NCBI GenBank assembly: GCA_963422685.1
Contig: OY730442.1
Coordinates: forward strand, 2,108,001-2,172,000
Length of the DNA stretch: 64,000 nt
Direction of reading: 5' to 3'
Origin: Spongiihabitans sp963422685
GTDB lineage: Bacteria > Pseudomonadota > Gammaproteobacteria > Arenicellales > Poriferihabitantaceae
In this document: in pieces, positions 8,966 to 17,064 of the stretch
Layout of the letters: each line of letters starts with the position of its first letter
How positions within the stretch are numbered: position 1 is the first letter of the stretch
Notes under the pieces: generated by a model
What the model saw: only the letters and a program-made list of their open reading frames with translations
Databases searched by the model: none
What the model was told of the DNA's origin: nothing
Position numbers and translations under genes: made by a program

Positions 8966-11581
8966 TTATTTTGACCTGTTTCCCGGCGGGCTTTTACCGA
9001 GTAATTTGCCCAAGTCGTATAAAATATTCAGCGCTTCTCTGGGGGAAATGTGGTCTGCGCGAATGCTTTTAAGCTTTGCGATGACCGCTTGCTCCTCTGG
9101 CCGGTTTGCCGCGAACAGGCTGGATTGAAGCGCGCCGGTTTTAGTTGAATTGCGGGCGGTATCCACGTATTGATCTTCCAGGTTGCGCAATTTTTTCCGC
9201 GAAACTTCGATCACTGCATCGGGCACACCAGCCAGTCGGGCCACCTGCAATCCATAGCTTTGACTGGCCGGGCCGGTTTTTACACTGTACAGAAATACAA
9301 TATCATTGCCGTGCTCCACTGCATCGAGATGAACATTGACCACTGAGTCGATCTGGTCGGCAATCGCCGTCAGTTCAAAATAGTGGGTGGAAAACAGCGA
9401 AAATGCCTTGACCCGATCAGCCAGTTCCCGTGCGCAGGCCCAGGCCAGCGCAAGCCCGTCAAATGTACTGGTTCCTCTGCCAATTTCATCTACCAGAACC
9501 AGACTGTTTGCAGTTGCATTACGCAGGATATGCGCCATTTCTGTCATTTCCACCATGAACGTTGAACGGCCTCCGGCGAGGTCGTCTGCCGCGCCGATGC
9601 GGGTATATATTCGATCAATGGGGCCTATTTTTGCCGATTTGGCAGGGACAAATGCGCCGGTATGGGCCAACAGGGTAATGATGGCGACCTGGCGCATGTA
9701 TGTGCTCTTTCCCCCCATGTTTGGGCCGGTTATAACCTGCATTTTAGAGTCTGGATGCAGGCTGATGGAATTGGCGATGTAACTGGTTTCAAGAACCTGC
9801 TCAACCATAGGATGTCGGCCCCGGGATATTTCGAGAATGTCGTCTTCAACCAGGTCGGGGCGATGGAGCCTCAATGCCAGGGCGCGTTCAGCGTAGTTAT
9901 TCAAACAATCCAGGATGGCGACAGCGTTTGCACACTCAAGCAGTTCGGGCACATGGGGGGCAAGTGTTTCAAGCAGATTATCGTATAACCATTTTTCCCG
10001 AACCAGGGATTTGCTTTTTGCACTCAGCACCCGGTCTTCAAACCGGGTCAATTCTTCGGTAACAAACCGCTCCGCATTTTTAATGGTCTGGCGCCGGATA
10101 TATTCCTGCGGCACATTTTCAGAGCGGGAGCGGGGAAGTTCGATATAGTATCCATGTACCCGGTTATACCGCACTCGCAGGCTGGCACACCCGGTGCGTT
10201 CCTTTTCCCGGGCTTCCAGCGCGATTAAAAAATCGCCGGACTCCCTTTGTAAATGGCGAAGCTCGGCCAATTGGGCATCGTAGTCATCGCGTAAAACGCC
10301 GCCGTCCCTGATCACGCTCGGCGGATTATCTTTAACCGCACGTTCGAGTAAATCCCGGCATGATGTCCTGGCGGTGAGGGCAGGCAACAACGAATGGATC
10401 AAACTGGCTGGGGCAGGCGCAAGATGAGTAGTCAATTCGGGCAGTATTGCCAGGGCTGTTTTCAACCGCACCAGATCCCGGGGACGTGCCGTTTTCATGG
10501 CCACTCTGGCGAGGATTCGTTCGACATCGCCGATTTGTTTTAATAAAGGCTTGAGATCGCTACAGCGTTGATCCTGTATAAGCCAGTCCACCGCATCATG
10601 GCGCAGCTCCAACTCCGCGCGGTTTCGCGTTGGCCCCGTAAACCACCGACGCAGCATCCTCGCTCCCATTGGTGTATCACAGTGATCGAACAGATTAATC
10701 AGTGATAATCCCGGTTTCTCATCCTGGCCGGAGTCGATTTCCAGATTTTTGCGGCTTACCGCATCAATAATGACATTGGCGTCCTGCTGCGCATAGCGAA
10801 TACTTTTTATATGGGGCGTGGCATCGCCATGCAAGTCCCGGATATAACGGAGTAACGCGCCGGCAGCGCGCGTGGCGATGGGGAAGCCGTCGCTGTCAAA
10901 TGCGGTCAGGTTCCGGGTGGCGAAAGTTTCGCATAAAACCTGCCGGGATCGCTGCTGGTCGAAGTACCAGTCTGGAATTTCAGTTTCCCGGGCTTTATCG
11001 AACTCGCCGTATTGATTTTGGGCGACCAGAATTTCCGCCGGGTTTAAACGCAACAGTTCGCCCGATAGCTGTTCCAGGTTTTTCACTTCCAGCCCGTTGA
11101 ATCGTCCACTGGAAATTTCTAGGGTAGCCAGTCCAATACAGTCATCGAGTTTAAACAAGGCCGCAGTAATGTTTTCCTGCCGGTCAGGGAGCAGGCTTTC
11201 TTCTATGAGCGTTCCCGGCGTGATTACCCGCACTACCTTGCGCTCCACCGGCCCTTTGGAGGTGGCCGGGTCGCCAATTTGCTCGCATACCGCCACAGAA
11301 ATTTGTTGCCTTAGCAGTCTGGACAAATATTGATCGATGCTGTGGACGGGAACGCCTGCCATGGGAATCGGGTTTTCCGTTGATTTGCCGCGGGCGGTTA
11401 ACGTGATATTCAGCAATTTGGCCGCTTTTTCTGCATCATCGTAAAAAAGCTCGTAAAAATCTCCCATGCGATACAGCAGCAATATATCCGGGTAATCCGC
11501 TTTGATATCCAGATATTGTTTCATCATCGGGGTGTGTGCCTGCACCGGATTGGCGCTGCCCACGGTTTTGATTGATGACAA
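8966..11581 (-). CDS. mutS: DNA mismatch repair protein MutS
   Basis: MutS recognises mismatches and recruits MutL. The 871-residue product has the mismatch-contacting segment RMGDFYELF (about residue 36), the connector, lever and clamp regions, the ATPase Walker A GPNMGGKSTYMRQ (about residue 625), Walker B LVDEIGRGTSTFDG (about residue 700) and the STHYFELT signature. The first codon is TTG. It is kept because the conserved AHTPMMKQY stretch requires a start upstream of the first ATG pair. The C-terminal helix-turn-helix region is present. The gene appears intact, so a mutator state is not indicated. Confidence 0.97.
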   Translation of the reverse strand: MSSIKTVGSANPVQAHTPMMKQYLDIKADYPDILLLYRMGDFYELFYDDAEKAAKLLNITLTARGKSTENPIPMAGVPVHSIDQYLSRLLRQQISVAVCEQIGDPATSKGPVERKVVRVITPGTLIEESLLPDRQENITAALFKLDDCIGLATLEISSGRFNGLEVKNLEQLSGELLRLNPAEILVAQNQYGEFDKARETEIPDWYFDQQRSRQVLCETFATRNLTAFDSDGFPIATRAAGALLRYIRDLHGDATPHIKSIRYAQQDANVIIDAVSRKNLEIDSGQDEKPGLSLINLFDHCDTPMGARMLRRWFTGPTRNRAELELRHDAVDWLIQDQRCSDLKPLLKQIGDVERILARVAMKTARPRDLVRLKTALAILPELTTHLAPAPASLIHSLLPALTARTSCRDLLERAVKDNPPSVIRDGGVLRDDYDAQLAELRHLQRESGDFLIALEAREKERTGCASLRVRYNRVHGYYIELPRSRSENVPQEYIRRQTIKNAERFVTEELTRFEDRVLSAKSKSLVREKWLYDNLLETLAPHVPELLECANAVAILDCLNNYAERALALRLHRPDLVEDDILEISRGRHPMVEQVLETSYIANSISLHPDSKMQVITGPNMGGKSTYMRQVAIITLLAHTGAFVPAKSAKIGPIDRIYTRIGAADDLAGGRSTFMVEMTEMAHILRNATANSLVLVDEIGRGTSTFDGLALAWACARELADRVKAFSLFSTHYFELTAIADQIDSVVNVHLDAVEHGNDIVFLYSVKTGPASQSYGLQVARLAGVPDAVIEVSRKKLRNLEDQYVDTARNSTKTGALQSSLFAANRPEEQAVIAKLKSIRADHISPREALNILYDLGKLLGKSPPGNRSK

Positions 11582-11628
11582 GCCCTTAATTCCTATTGCA
11601 TGCGCATCGAATAATTTGCAGTGGAAAA

Positions 11629-12444
11629 CTAAAGATTTCCACCCGTTTTGGTTTTTATCAATGCCAGCAGCGGGCTAAAAACGCCTTGATTTGTAGCAAT
11701 GATATTGCCATTTTCGAGGAAATTCTGATCGCCGGAAAAATCTGCAACCAGGCCTTTTGCCTCTCGTACCATTAAACTTCCCGCTGCAATATCCCAGATT
11801 TTCAGCCCGGGTTCCCAGTATCCATCAATGCGTCCACATGCCACATAGGCAAGGTCCAGTGCCGCGCAGCCCGAATGTAAAATATTGTTTACCCTGGGCA
11901 GCAGTGATCTAAAACATTTTATCCAGTGGTCGAAGTTTTCCATGCTGCGGGTCGGATATCCAGAAGTGATCAGGCATCGCTCCAGCGAGCGCTGCCCACT
12001 CACCCGGATTCGGCGATTGTTGAGTTGTGCGCCCTGGCCCCGGGTAGCGGTGAAAATTTCATCGCGCAGCGGATCAAAAATAATACCATGCTCAATTCTG
12101 CCTTTATACCGTATGCCCAGGGAAACGGCAAAATTGGGATGGCCGTGGAGGAAATTTGTGGTGCCGTCCAGGGGGTCAATAATCCATTCGTATTCGCCCA
12201 TGCCCTGATGCCCGGAATTCGGGGAATGAGCCTGTCCGCTTTCCTCGGCAATTATCCGGTGATTCGGGTAGAGGTAATGAATGGTATGGATAATATCCTC
12301 TTCAGCCATCCGGTCAACCTGGCTGACGAAATCATTGCGGCCCTTTTTGTCAACCGATAGCTGGTCGAGTCGATCCAGATGCCGGACGATGATGCTGCCC
12401 GCACGCCGTGCCGCCTTAACCCCGATATTAATCATGGGATTCAT
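11629..12444 (-). CDS. suhB: Inositol-1-monophosphatase family protein SuhB
   Basis: A Mg2+-dependent phosphatase that in E. coli also acts in rRNA antitermination complexes. The 271 residues contain the metal and catalytic signatures EESG (about residue 68), DPLDGTTNFLHG (about residue 91) and the C-terminal WDIAAGSLMVREAKG (about residue 220). The gene is divergent from trmJ with about 106 bp between start codons, the same arrangement as in E. coli and many gammaproteobacteria. The shared intergenic segment must hold both promoters, but I could not place clear -35/-10 boxes. Confidence 0.95.
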   Translation of the reverse strand: MNPMINIGVKAARRAGSIIVRHLDRLDQLSVDKKGRNDFVSQVDRMAEEDIIHTIHYLYPNHRIIAEESGQAHSPNSGHQGMGEYEWIIDPLDGTTNFLHGHPNFAVSLGIRYKGRIEHGIIFDPLRDEIFTATRGQGAQLNNRRIRVSGQRSLERCLITSGYPTRSMENFDHWIKCFRSLLPRVNNILHSGCAALDLAYVACGRIDGYWEPGLKIWDIAAGSLMVREAKGLVADFSGDQNFLENGNIIATNQGVFSPLLALIKTKTGGNL

Positions 12445-12550
12445 GCAAATTCACCCGGATTATGGTTCACAGGAGGCCGCCTGAAAATGTCTGGAATTCC
12501 ATCCCGGGTGCCGGTCAAGTATCATCTGGTCAAACATAAAGGATAAGAAA

Positions 12551-13312
12551 ATGAAAGCACTGAATTATATCCGAGTCGTACTGATCGAACCTACCCATGC
12601 CGGGAATATCGGTGCGGCTGCCAGAGCCATGGCCAATATGGGGGTAAGCCAACTGGCATTGATTCGACCCGGGGATTTCCCCGGCCCAATGGCCGCGGCG
12701 CGGGCGGCTGGCGCGCACCGGATATTGGAGAATGCACGGGTATTTGATTCTCTTGATCCGGCGATTTCAGATTGCACCCTGGTATTTGGCACCAGCGCAA
12801 GATTGCGTTCCATCGAATGGCCGACTCTGGAGCCGCGGGCCGCCATGCAAAAAGCCGCCGCGCATGGTCTGACTTCAACCGTTGGTATTTTGTTTGGTCG
12901 AGAGAGCAGAGGACTGAGCAACGAGGAGCTGGAGCGCTGCCATCATCTGGTACGGATCCCGGTTGAAAGTGATTTTTCGTCATTAAACCTGGGCGCCGCT
13001 GTCATGATAATGCTGTATGAGCTCAGGCGAAGCGTGCCGGGGCAGGAAAATATTTCACCGGACCCGCCGAATCAACCCCTGGCGTCGGCGGCGGATATGC
13101 AGCATTACTATGCGCACTTGCAGCGTGTATTGGAGCGCATAGAGTTTTGTGATGGTCAATCGACCCGGTCAACCCGTCTGCACAGAAAATTAACCCGTTT
13201 GTTCAATCGCGCCCACCCATACCATGAGGAAATTCAAATGCTGCGCGGCATACTCACGGCGATTGAGCGTAAAGTGGTGCAGGCCAATATGGAAAACCCG
13301 AAAACCGGCTGA
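12551..13312 (+). CDS. trmJ: tRNA (cytidine/uridine-32-2'-O)-methyltransferase
   Basis: TrmJ methylates the 2'-OH of C32/U32 in tRNA anticodon loops using SAM. It belongs to the SPOUT class. The N-terminal VLIEPTHAGNIGAAARAMANMG (about residues 9-30), the SAM-knot motif LFGRESRGLSNEEL (about residue 116) and IPVESDFSSLNLGAAV (about residue 138) are diagnostic. The C-terminal extension typical of TrmJ is present (253 residues in total). An AAAGGA ribosome site lies just upstream. iscR, which follows trmJ in E. coli, is absent. Confidence 0.95.
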   Translation: MKALNYIRVVLIEPTHAGNIGAAARAMANMGVSQLALIRPGDFPGPMAAARAAGAHRILENARVFDSLDPAISDCTLVFGTSARLRSIEWPTLEPRAAMQKAAAHGLTSTVGILFGRESRGLSNEELERCHHLVRIPVESDFSSLNLGAAVMIMLYELRRSVPGQENISPDPPNQPLASAADMQHYYAHLQRVLERIEFCDGQSTRSTRLHRKLTRLFNRAHPYHEEIQMLRGILTAIERKVVQANMENPKTG

Positions 13313-13623
13313 ATCTGGAATGCCTGTGATTCCCGGGTTTTGGCCAGGACGCATAAACGCGATGGGTCCGGCAGGCCGGCCTGTTTCGTTATGTTCCAGG
13401 AGTGGAAGGCTGGCGAGCCGGTCTCGACGCAGGGTTGGGTTTAAGAGGCCCGGCCTGGGTGCGCCAGCATAACCTGTGTTATGCGCCGCACAATGATTGA
13501 TTATGGGATTGCCGATACAGCCTAGGCGTATCGGGCCGGATATTCGATTGCCTTGACCGATGTTATTCACATCACACGGCAGGCCGTAGCGATGTCCTTA
13601 CATCCGGGCATCGGGACTAGCGG
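13313..13623. other. Intergenic region between convergent trmJ and RRM gene
   Basis: No coding frame was recognised in these 311 bp. The stretch contains the 12-bp palindrome CAGGCCGGCCTG at 13372-13383 and a longer stem-loop listed separately. Since trmJ ends on the left and the RRM gene ends on the right, transcription from both sides should finish here, but there is no T-run typical of an intrinsic terminator. Confidence 0.5.
13459..13491. repeat. Stem-loop in convergent intergenic region
   Basis: GTGCG and GCATAAC form the left arm, CTGT the loop, and GTTATGC and CGCAC the right arm. That gives twelve base pairs with a small CCA/GC internal loop. It lies between two convergent genes and could end or stabilise transcripts from either side, but no U-tract follows on either strand. 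Confidence 0.5.
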
Positions 13624-13887
13624 TTAGCGGCGTCCGCCACGACCGGGTTTAGGTGTTTCAAAGTTCACCTTGATTGTTTTGCCGTTGTATTCCGTACCGT
13701 TCAGGCCGGCAATCGCAGCGCGTGCTTCATGCCCTTCCATTTCGATGAATCCAAATCCTTTGCACTGTCCCGAGAATACGTCCATTATAAGTTTGCATGA
13801 CCGCACCCTGCCAAACTCGGAAAACAATTCCTCAACATCTTTCTCTTTGGTACTTGCGGGTAAATTCCCGATAAACAGCTTTTTCAA
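13624..13887 (-). CDS. Small RNA-binding protein with one RRM domain
   Basis: An 87-residue single RNA-recognition-motif protein. RNP2 is LFIGNLP at residues 4-10 and RNP1 is KGFGFIEM at about residues 43-50. The C-terminus is a short basic, glycine- and arginine-rich tail (PKPGRGGRR). Such proteins are often cold-induced RNA chaperones in proteobacteria and cyanobacteria. The neighbouring cold-shock gene on the same strand fits that, but a terminator lies between them, so they are probably separate transcripts. Confidence 0.9.
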   Translation of the reverse strand: MKKLFIGNLPASTKEKDVEELFSEFGRVRSCKLIMDVFSGQCKGFGFIEMEGHEARAAIAGLNGTEYNGKTIKVNFETPKPGRGGRR

Positions 13888-13942
13888 TTTGGCCTCTCGC
13901 TGGCAGTATGAATGCCGTTATGACTGAATAAATACAAACCTC

Positions 13943-13967
13943 AAAAAAGAACCCCGCCTAAGCGAGG
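13943..13967 (-). terminator. Intrinsic terminator downstream of the cold-shock gene
   Basis: On the minus strand, CCTCGC, loop TTAG, GCGGGG form a GC-rich stem (positions 13967-13952), followed after TTC by a run of six T (13948-13943). It sits about 65 bp after the csp stop codon and about 55 bp before the RRM start, so it should separate the two genes. Confidence 0.75.
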
Positions 13968-14030
13968 CCCTGTTTTCGGCTTGTCTGTTGCAATGAGATA
14001 TCGCCGAAGTTTCTTGCCGAAGATGCTCGA

Positions 14031-14231
14031 TTACGCGGTAACGCCGCTGGCCTGTAGGCCTTTTGGGCCTTCTTCTACTTCAAACGTAACCTGCTGACCT
14101 TCTTTCAGGGTTTTGAATCCGGTGCCCTGGATTGCACGGAAATGAACGAATACATCCGGTCCACCGCCGTCCTGGGAAATAAAGCCGAAACCCTTGGATT
14201 CGTTAAACCACTTTACTGTGCCTGTAGCCAT
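14031..14231 (-). CDS. CspA-family cold-shock protein
   Basis: A 66-residue single cold-shock domain, the usual length. RNP1 KGFGFIS and RNP2 VFVHF are both present, with the usual GTVKWFNESKGFGFI start. It binds single-stranded RNA or DNA as a chaperone. The upstream non-coding stretch is long, as in cold-regulated csp mRNAs, but no cold-box was identified by eye. A terminator follows at 13943-13967. Confidence 0.96.
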   Translation of the reverse strand: MATGTVKWFNESKGFGFISQDGGGPDVFVHFRAIQGTGFKTLKEGQQVTFEVEEGPKGLQASGVTA

Positions 14232-14543
14232 AAAAATTTTTACCTGTGTAAATTAAAATAATAAATTGTTGCGGATAGCTAAAGTAACAGGAAATTCAGA
14301 AGGGTGTTCACTGAAATGCGCATTGCAGAGGAAACAATCAAAACTACCGGTAACGATATCCGTAACCGTGCGCACTATAATTGAATATCTGTCGGATTAC
14401 TAGGTATAACTTTTAATTTACCAGTGATTTTTCGAGCCGGACTTACCATCCCGGGCGGGGCCGTGCTCACAGGTCAGCAAGCCTTGCAGACAACCGGTAA
14501 ATCTGTATCCCGGTTTCAAAGCCCGGGCCGCGCAGCACCACAG
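14232..14543. other. Leader/promoter region of csp and 3' flank of tmm
   Basis: No gene was recognised here. The half nearest csp is AT-rich and probably forms its 5' untranslated leader, with a CAGG ribosome site just before the csp ATG on the minus strand. The half nearest tmm shows no obvious terminator for the upstream csp promoter region and no coding signal. Confidence 0.4.
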
Positions 14544-15881
14544 CTAGGTATCCAGATAGCTTTCCATGGAGTCATCCATGGCATCCAGCCATTCGGTATG
14601 GTGCACCGGCTGTTCGTTTCCTGTCATCAATGAGGTATAGGCATTGTTCCTGAAACCCATGATGTTGTCGTGTTTGTGGTGTTCCCACTGCATGAAGGTA
14701 TTATTCACTCCTTCCACATCAAAATCCGGGTAGTCGGTTTCATCGATTAATTCCCTGGTGTAATCGCCCTGGAACCAGATCATCTGTTCATCGTCCTCCA
14801 GCGTTTCTTCCCTGGCCCGCCATTTGGCGCTGTGCCTGGTCATTTCCTGATAAGACGGCAACACTATGCGGCCCATGATCACATCCCGGGCATACCATGC
14901 CTGGGCGTCGAACATATTAAACGTGTAAAACTGGTCCTGCATACCGAGATACATTAATCCGGGATTCTTTTCCCAAACCACACCTTTATACAGGTCCAGC
15001 GGCCATAGACGATTCGTGGTATCCAGCCGAAGTTCATCGGGCAGGAACGGAAAGTGATGCAAATAACCGGTGCACAGAATAATCGCATCCACGTCCGCAG
15101 TTGTGCCGTCTTTGAAGTGTGCCGTGTTGTGCACAACTTTGGTCAATAACGAGACTTCCCGCCAGTTATCCGGCCAGTGAAAGCCCGTAGGCGCGGTGCG
15201 ATGGCTGATGGTGACGGATTTGCAGCCATACTTGTAACACTGCGAACCGATATCTTCTGCGGAATAGCTGGTGCCAATAATCAGTATGGCCTGGTCTTTA
15301 AATTCCATGGCGTCGCGAAAATCGTGAGCGTGGAGAACGCGGCCATTGAAAGTGTCAAACCCCGCAAACTCGGGCACATTCGGAGTCGAAAAGTGCCCAT
15401 TCGCGACCACCACATGATCAAATTCTCTTGAGGACACTGTGTTTTTGGGCAGGTCCTTAACGGTTACGGTAAACATCCCGGTATCTTCAGCATAACGGAC
15501 ATCTCTGACCACTGTGCAGAATTTCACCCAGTGGCGCACCCCGGCATTTTCCACTCTGCCTTTTATATAGTCGGCCAGCACCGCCCGGGGGGGATAGGAG
15601 GCAATCGGGCGTCCGAAGTGCTCCTCAAATGTATAGTCGGCAAACTCAAGACATTCTTTCGGGCCATTCGACCACAAATAACGATACATACTGCCATGTA
15701 CCGGTTCACCATATTCATCCAGCCCGGTGCGCCACGTATAGTTCCATAATCCGCCCCAATCCTGCTGCTTCTCATAGCAAACAATTTCTGGAATCTCGGC
15801 GCCCTGTTTTTGGGCCGATGCGAATGCTCTGAGTTGTGCGGTGCCACAGGGACCTGCGCCAATAATTGCAACACTTGTCAT
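14544..15881 (-). CDS. tmm: Trimethylamine monooxygenase (flavin-containing monooxygenase)
   Basis: Tmm oxidises trimethylamine to TMAO with NADPH, FAD and O2. The 445-residue product has the FAD-binding GAGPCGTAQ at residues 8-16, the FMO fingerprint with FNGRVLHAHDF (about residue 180), the NADPH-binding GTSYSAEDIGSQ (about residue 204), and long stretches characteristic of bacterial Tmm such as YLWSNGPKECLEFADYTF and YLGMQDQFYTFNMFDAQAW. These separate it from Baeyer-Villiger enzymes and eukaryotic FMOs. TMAO demethylase lies upstream on the same strand with about 1.2 kb of non-coding debris between, so the two are probably transcribed separately. Confidence 0.95.
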   Translation of the reverse strand: MTSVAIIGAGPCGTAQLRAFASAQKQGAEIPEIVCYEKQQDWGGLWNYTWRTGLDEYGEPVHGSMYRYLWSNGPKECLEFADYTFEEHFGRPIASYPPRAVLADYIKGRVENAGVRHWVKFCTVVRDVRYAEDTGMFTVTVKDLPKNTVSSREFDHVVVANGHFSTPNVPEFAGFDTFNGRVLHAHDFRDAMEFKDQAILIIGTSYSAEDIGSQCYKYGCKSVTISHRTAPTGFHWPDNWREVSLLTKVVHNTAHFKDGTTADVDAIILCTGYLHHFPFLPDELRLDTTNRLWPLDLYKGVVWEKNPGLMYLGMQDQFYTFNMFDAQAWYARDVIMGRIVLPSYQEMTRHSAKWRAREETLEDDEQMIWFQGDYTRELIDETDYPDFDVEGVNNTFMQWEHHKHDNIMGFRNNAYTSLMTGNEQPVHHTEWLDAMDDSMESYLDT

Positions 15882-15956
15882 AATTTACTCCACTTGTAAA
15901 ATCCTAGTTTAAACCTGTCGGGAAACTATACACGCTTTTTTATTGCAAAATACAGG

Positions 15957-15992
15957 GGCTGTTCCGAATAAATGGACTGCTTTGGAACAGCC
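15957..15992. repeat. Inverted repeat upstream of tmm
   Basis: GGCTGTTCC at 15957-15965 pairs with GGAACAGCC at 15984-15992 around an 18-nt loop. It is about 75 bp upstream of the tmm start codon. It may be a terminator for transcripts entering from the tdm side, because a short T-rich stretch follows on the minus strand, or a leftover terminus of a mobile element. Confidence 0.4.
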
Positions 15993-16421
15993 TGAAACTA
16001 AACGTCAGTTTTTTTGCCGAACTGCTATTCAGGCGCAATAAAGTCAAAAGGCCAAAGTCAGCCTTTCTGACATGTACGACCCGGCAGCACAGCGCAACGT
16101 ATGCGCGAATAGCGGAGCCCGACCAGCAGTCTCCATTAGGTCTGCGGATTTCACTCCACAAATCCGCATAAATCGACCAGCGTCGCAGCATGTTCCCGGG
16201 CGCACCGATGAGAGTCTATATCTGTACAGCTGTGCGGCCAGCCCACAGACACTAAAGGCTTGCGAATAAATACGTTCCCATCTTTTGGCATTTGGCTGTT
16301 CAGGTTGCGTCTGGGCTTCTGGCGGTTCAACGTCTTCTGGATGGCTGGTGGACTGGCTGCCGCCAATCTTAAATCGCGCGGTGGGTGGCGGGCCTGCGCC
16401 GCCTCTGCTGCGTCATGATGG

Positions 16422-16863
16422 TCATACTATGATACCGACATCTTGAATGATGCGCTTCCCACTGCTATCTTCTACATTAATTGTACTCGTGTTCTGTTCA
16501 TCTGTCGGTCGGGGTACCTGTGATTCGGCGGGTTTTGGGATCAAAGAAAAGTCCATCCGGGAATGGATCGCCTGACATTCAGCGTATTTACAGGGAGGAG
16601 TGCCGCCAGTTGCCACCGGCAGGATCACATCGAAAAACTCACCTTCGTCGACGTTCGAATCACTCGCTTCATCTCCTATCCGGCCGGCGAGTGCCGGCGG
16701 CTGTTGGGGCTGGAGCACCCTGTCGCTGCTCACTATATCTGTATGCGGCGTGGCCGGGCGACACTAGGAGCGTGCAGGGCACCAGGGTTACAGCGGCAAG
16801 TTTGCCGTATTGTTCGATGAAATGACGGCGGTGCTGATTATCAGACATCTGCATCTGACTCAA
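16422..16863 (-). pseudogene. Remnant of a secreted Ig-like (He_PIG-type) domain protein
   Basis: Two overlapping minus-strand frames together resemble one decayed gene. The first (16863-16669) begins with a signal-peptide-like segment ending SPGHAAYRYSEQ. The second (16733-16422) contains LPVATGGTPP, HSRMDFSLIPK, RPTDEQNT and VEDSSG in the order found in putative Ig/He_PIG domains, where the usual text is ATGGTPPYTY, PAGLSFDP, GTPTDEQ and VEDSDG. A frameshift near 16690-16730 and many substitutions are implied. This was recognised by pattern only. Confidence 0.45.
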
Positions 16864-17064
16864 GGGAGAGGGATGGCCGTTGTGTCCCCCGGCGTTGGTG
16901 CGGGGTTTATCCAGGGTTGTCCGCTGAGTGCCGCATGGTCGGTTACCGGTTGTTTATGCGCGGCGAAGCGTAATGATTAGACCGCGATGGTAAAATAAAA
17001 AACCGGGTGTGCAATCTCTCAGAACTGCTGACCCCGTGGACAGAGCGACTATTGTGGATGGTCG

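Larger units (their letters stand above)
15882..17064. other. 1.2-kb spacer between tmm and tdm with decayed sequence
   Basis: This spacer holds no intact gene that I can recognise. It contains a 9-bp inverted repeat near the tmm start (15957-15992) and, at 16422-16863 on the minus strand, remnants of an Ig-like-domain protein (separate entry). The remaining short frames around 15940-16400 lack family resemblance. The region separates two enzymes of one pathway, which suggests an insertion followed by decay. Confidence 0.5.

Noticed and set aside
15940..16366. Short minus-strand frames considered as transposase remnants
   Set aside because: No DDE-type motif or terminal repeats could be identified; the only dyad is nine bases.
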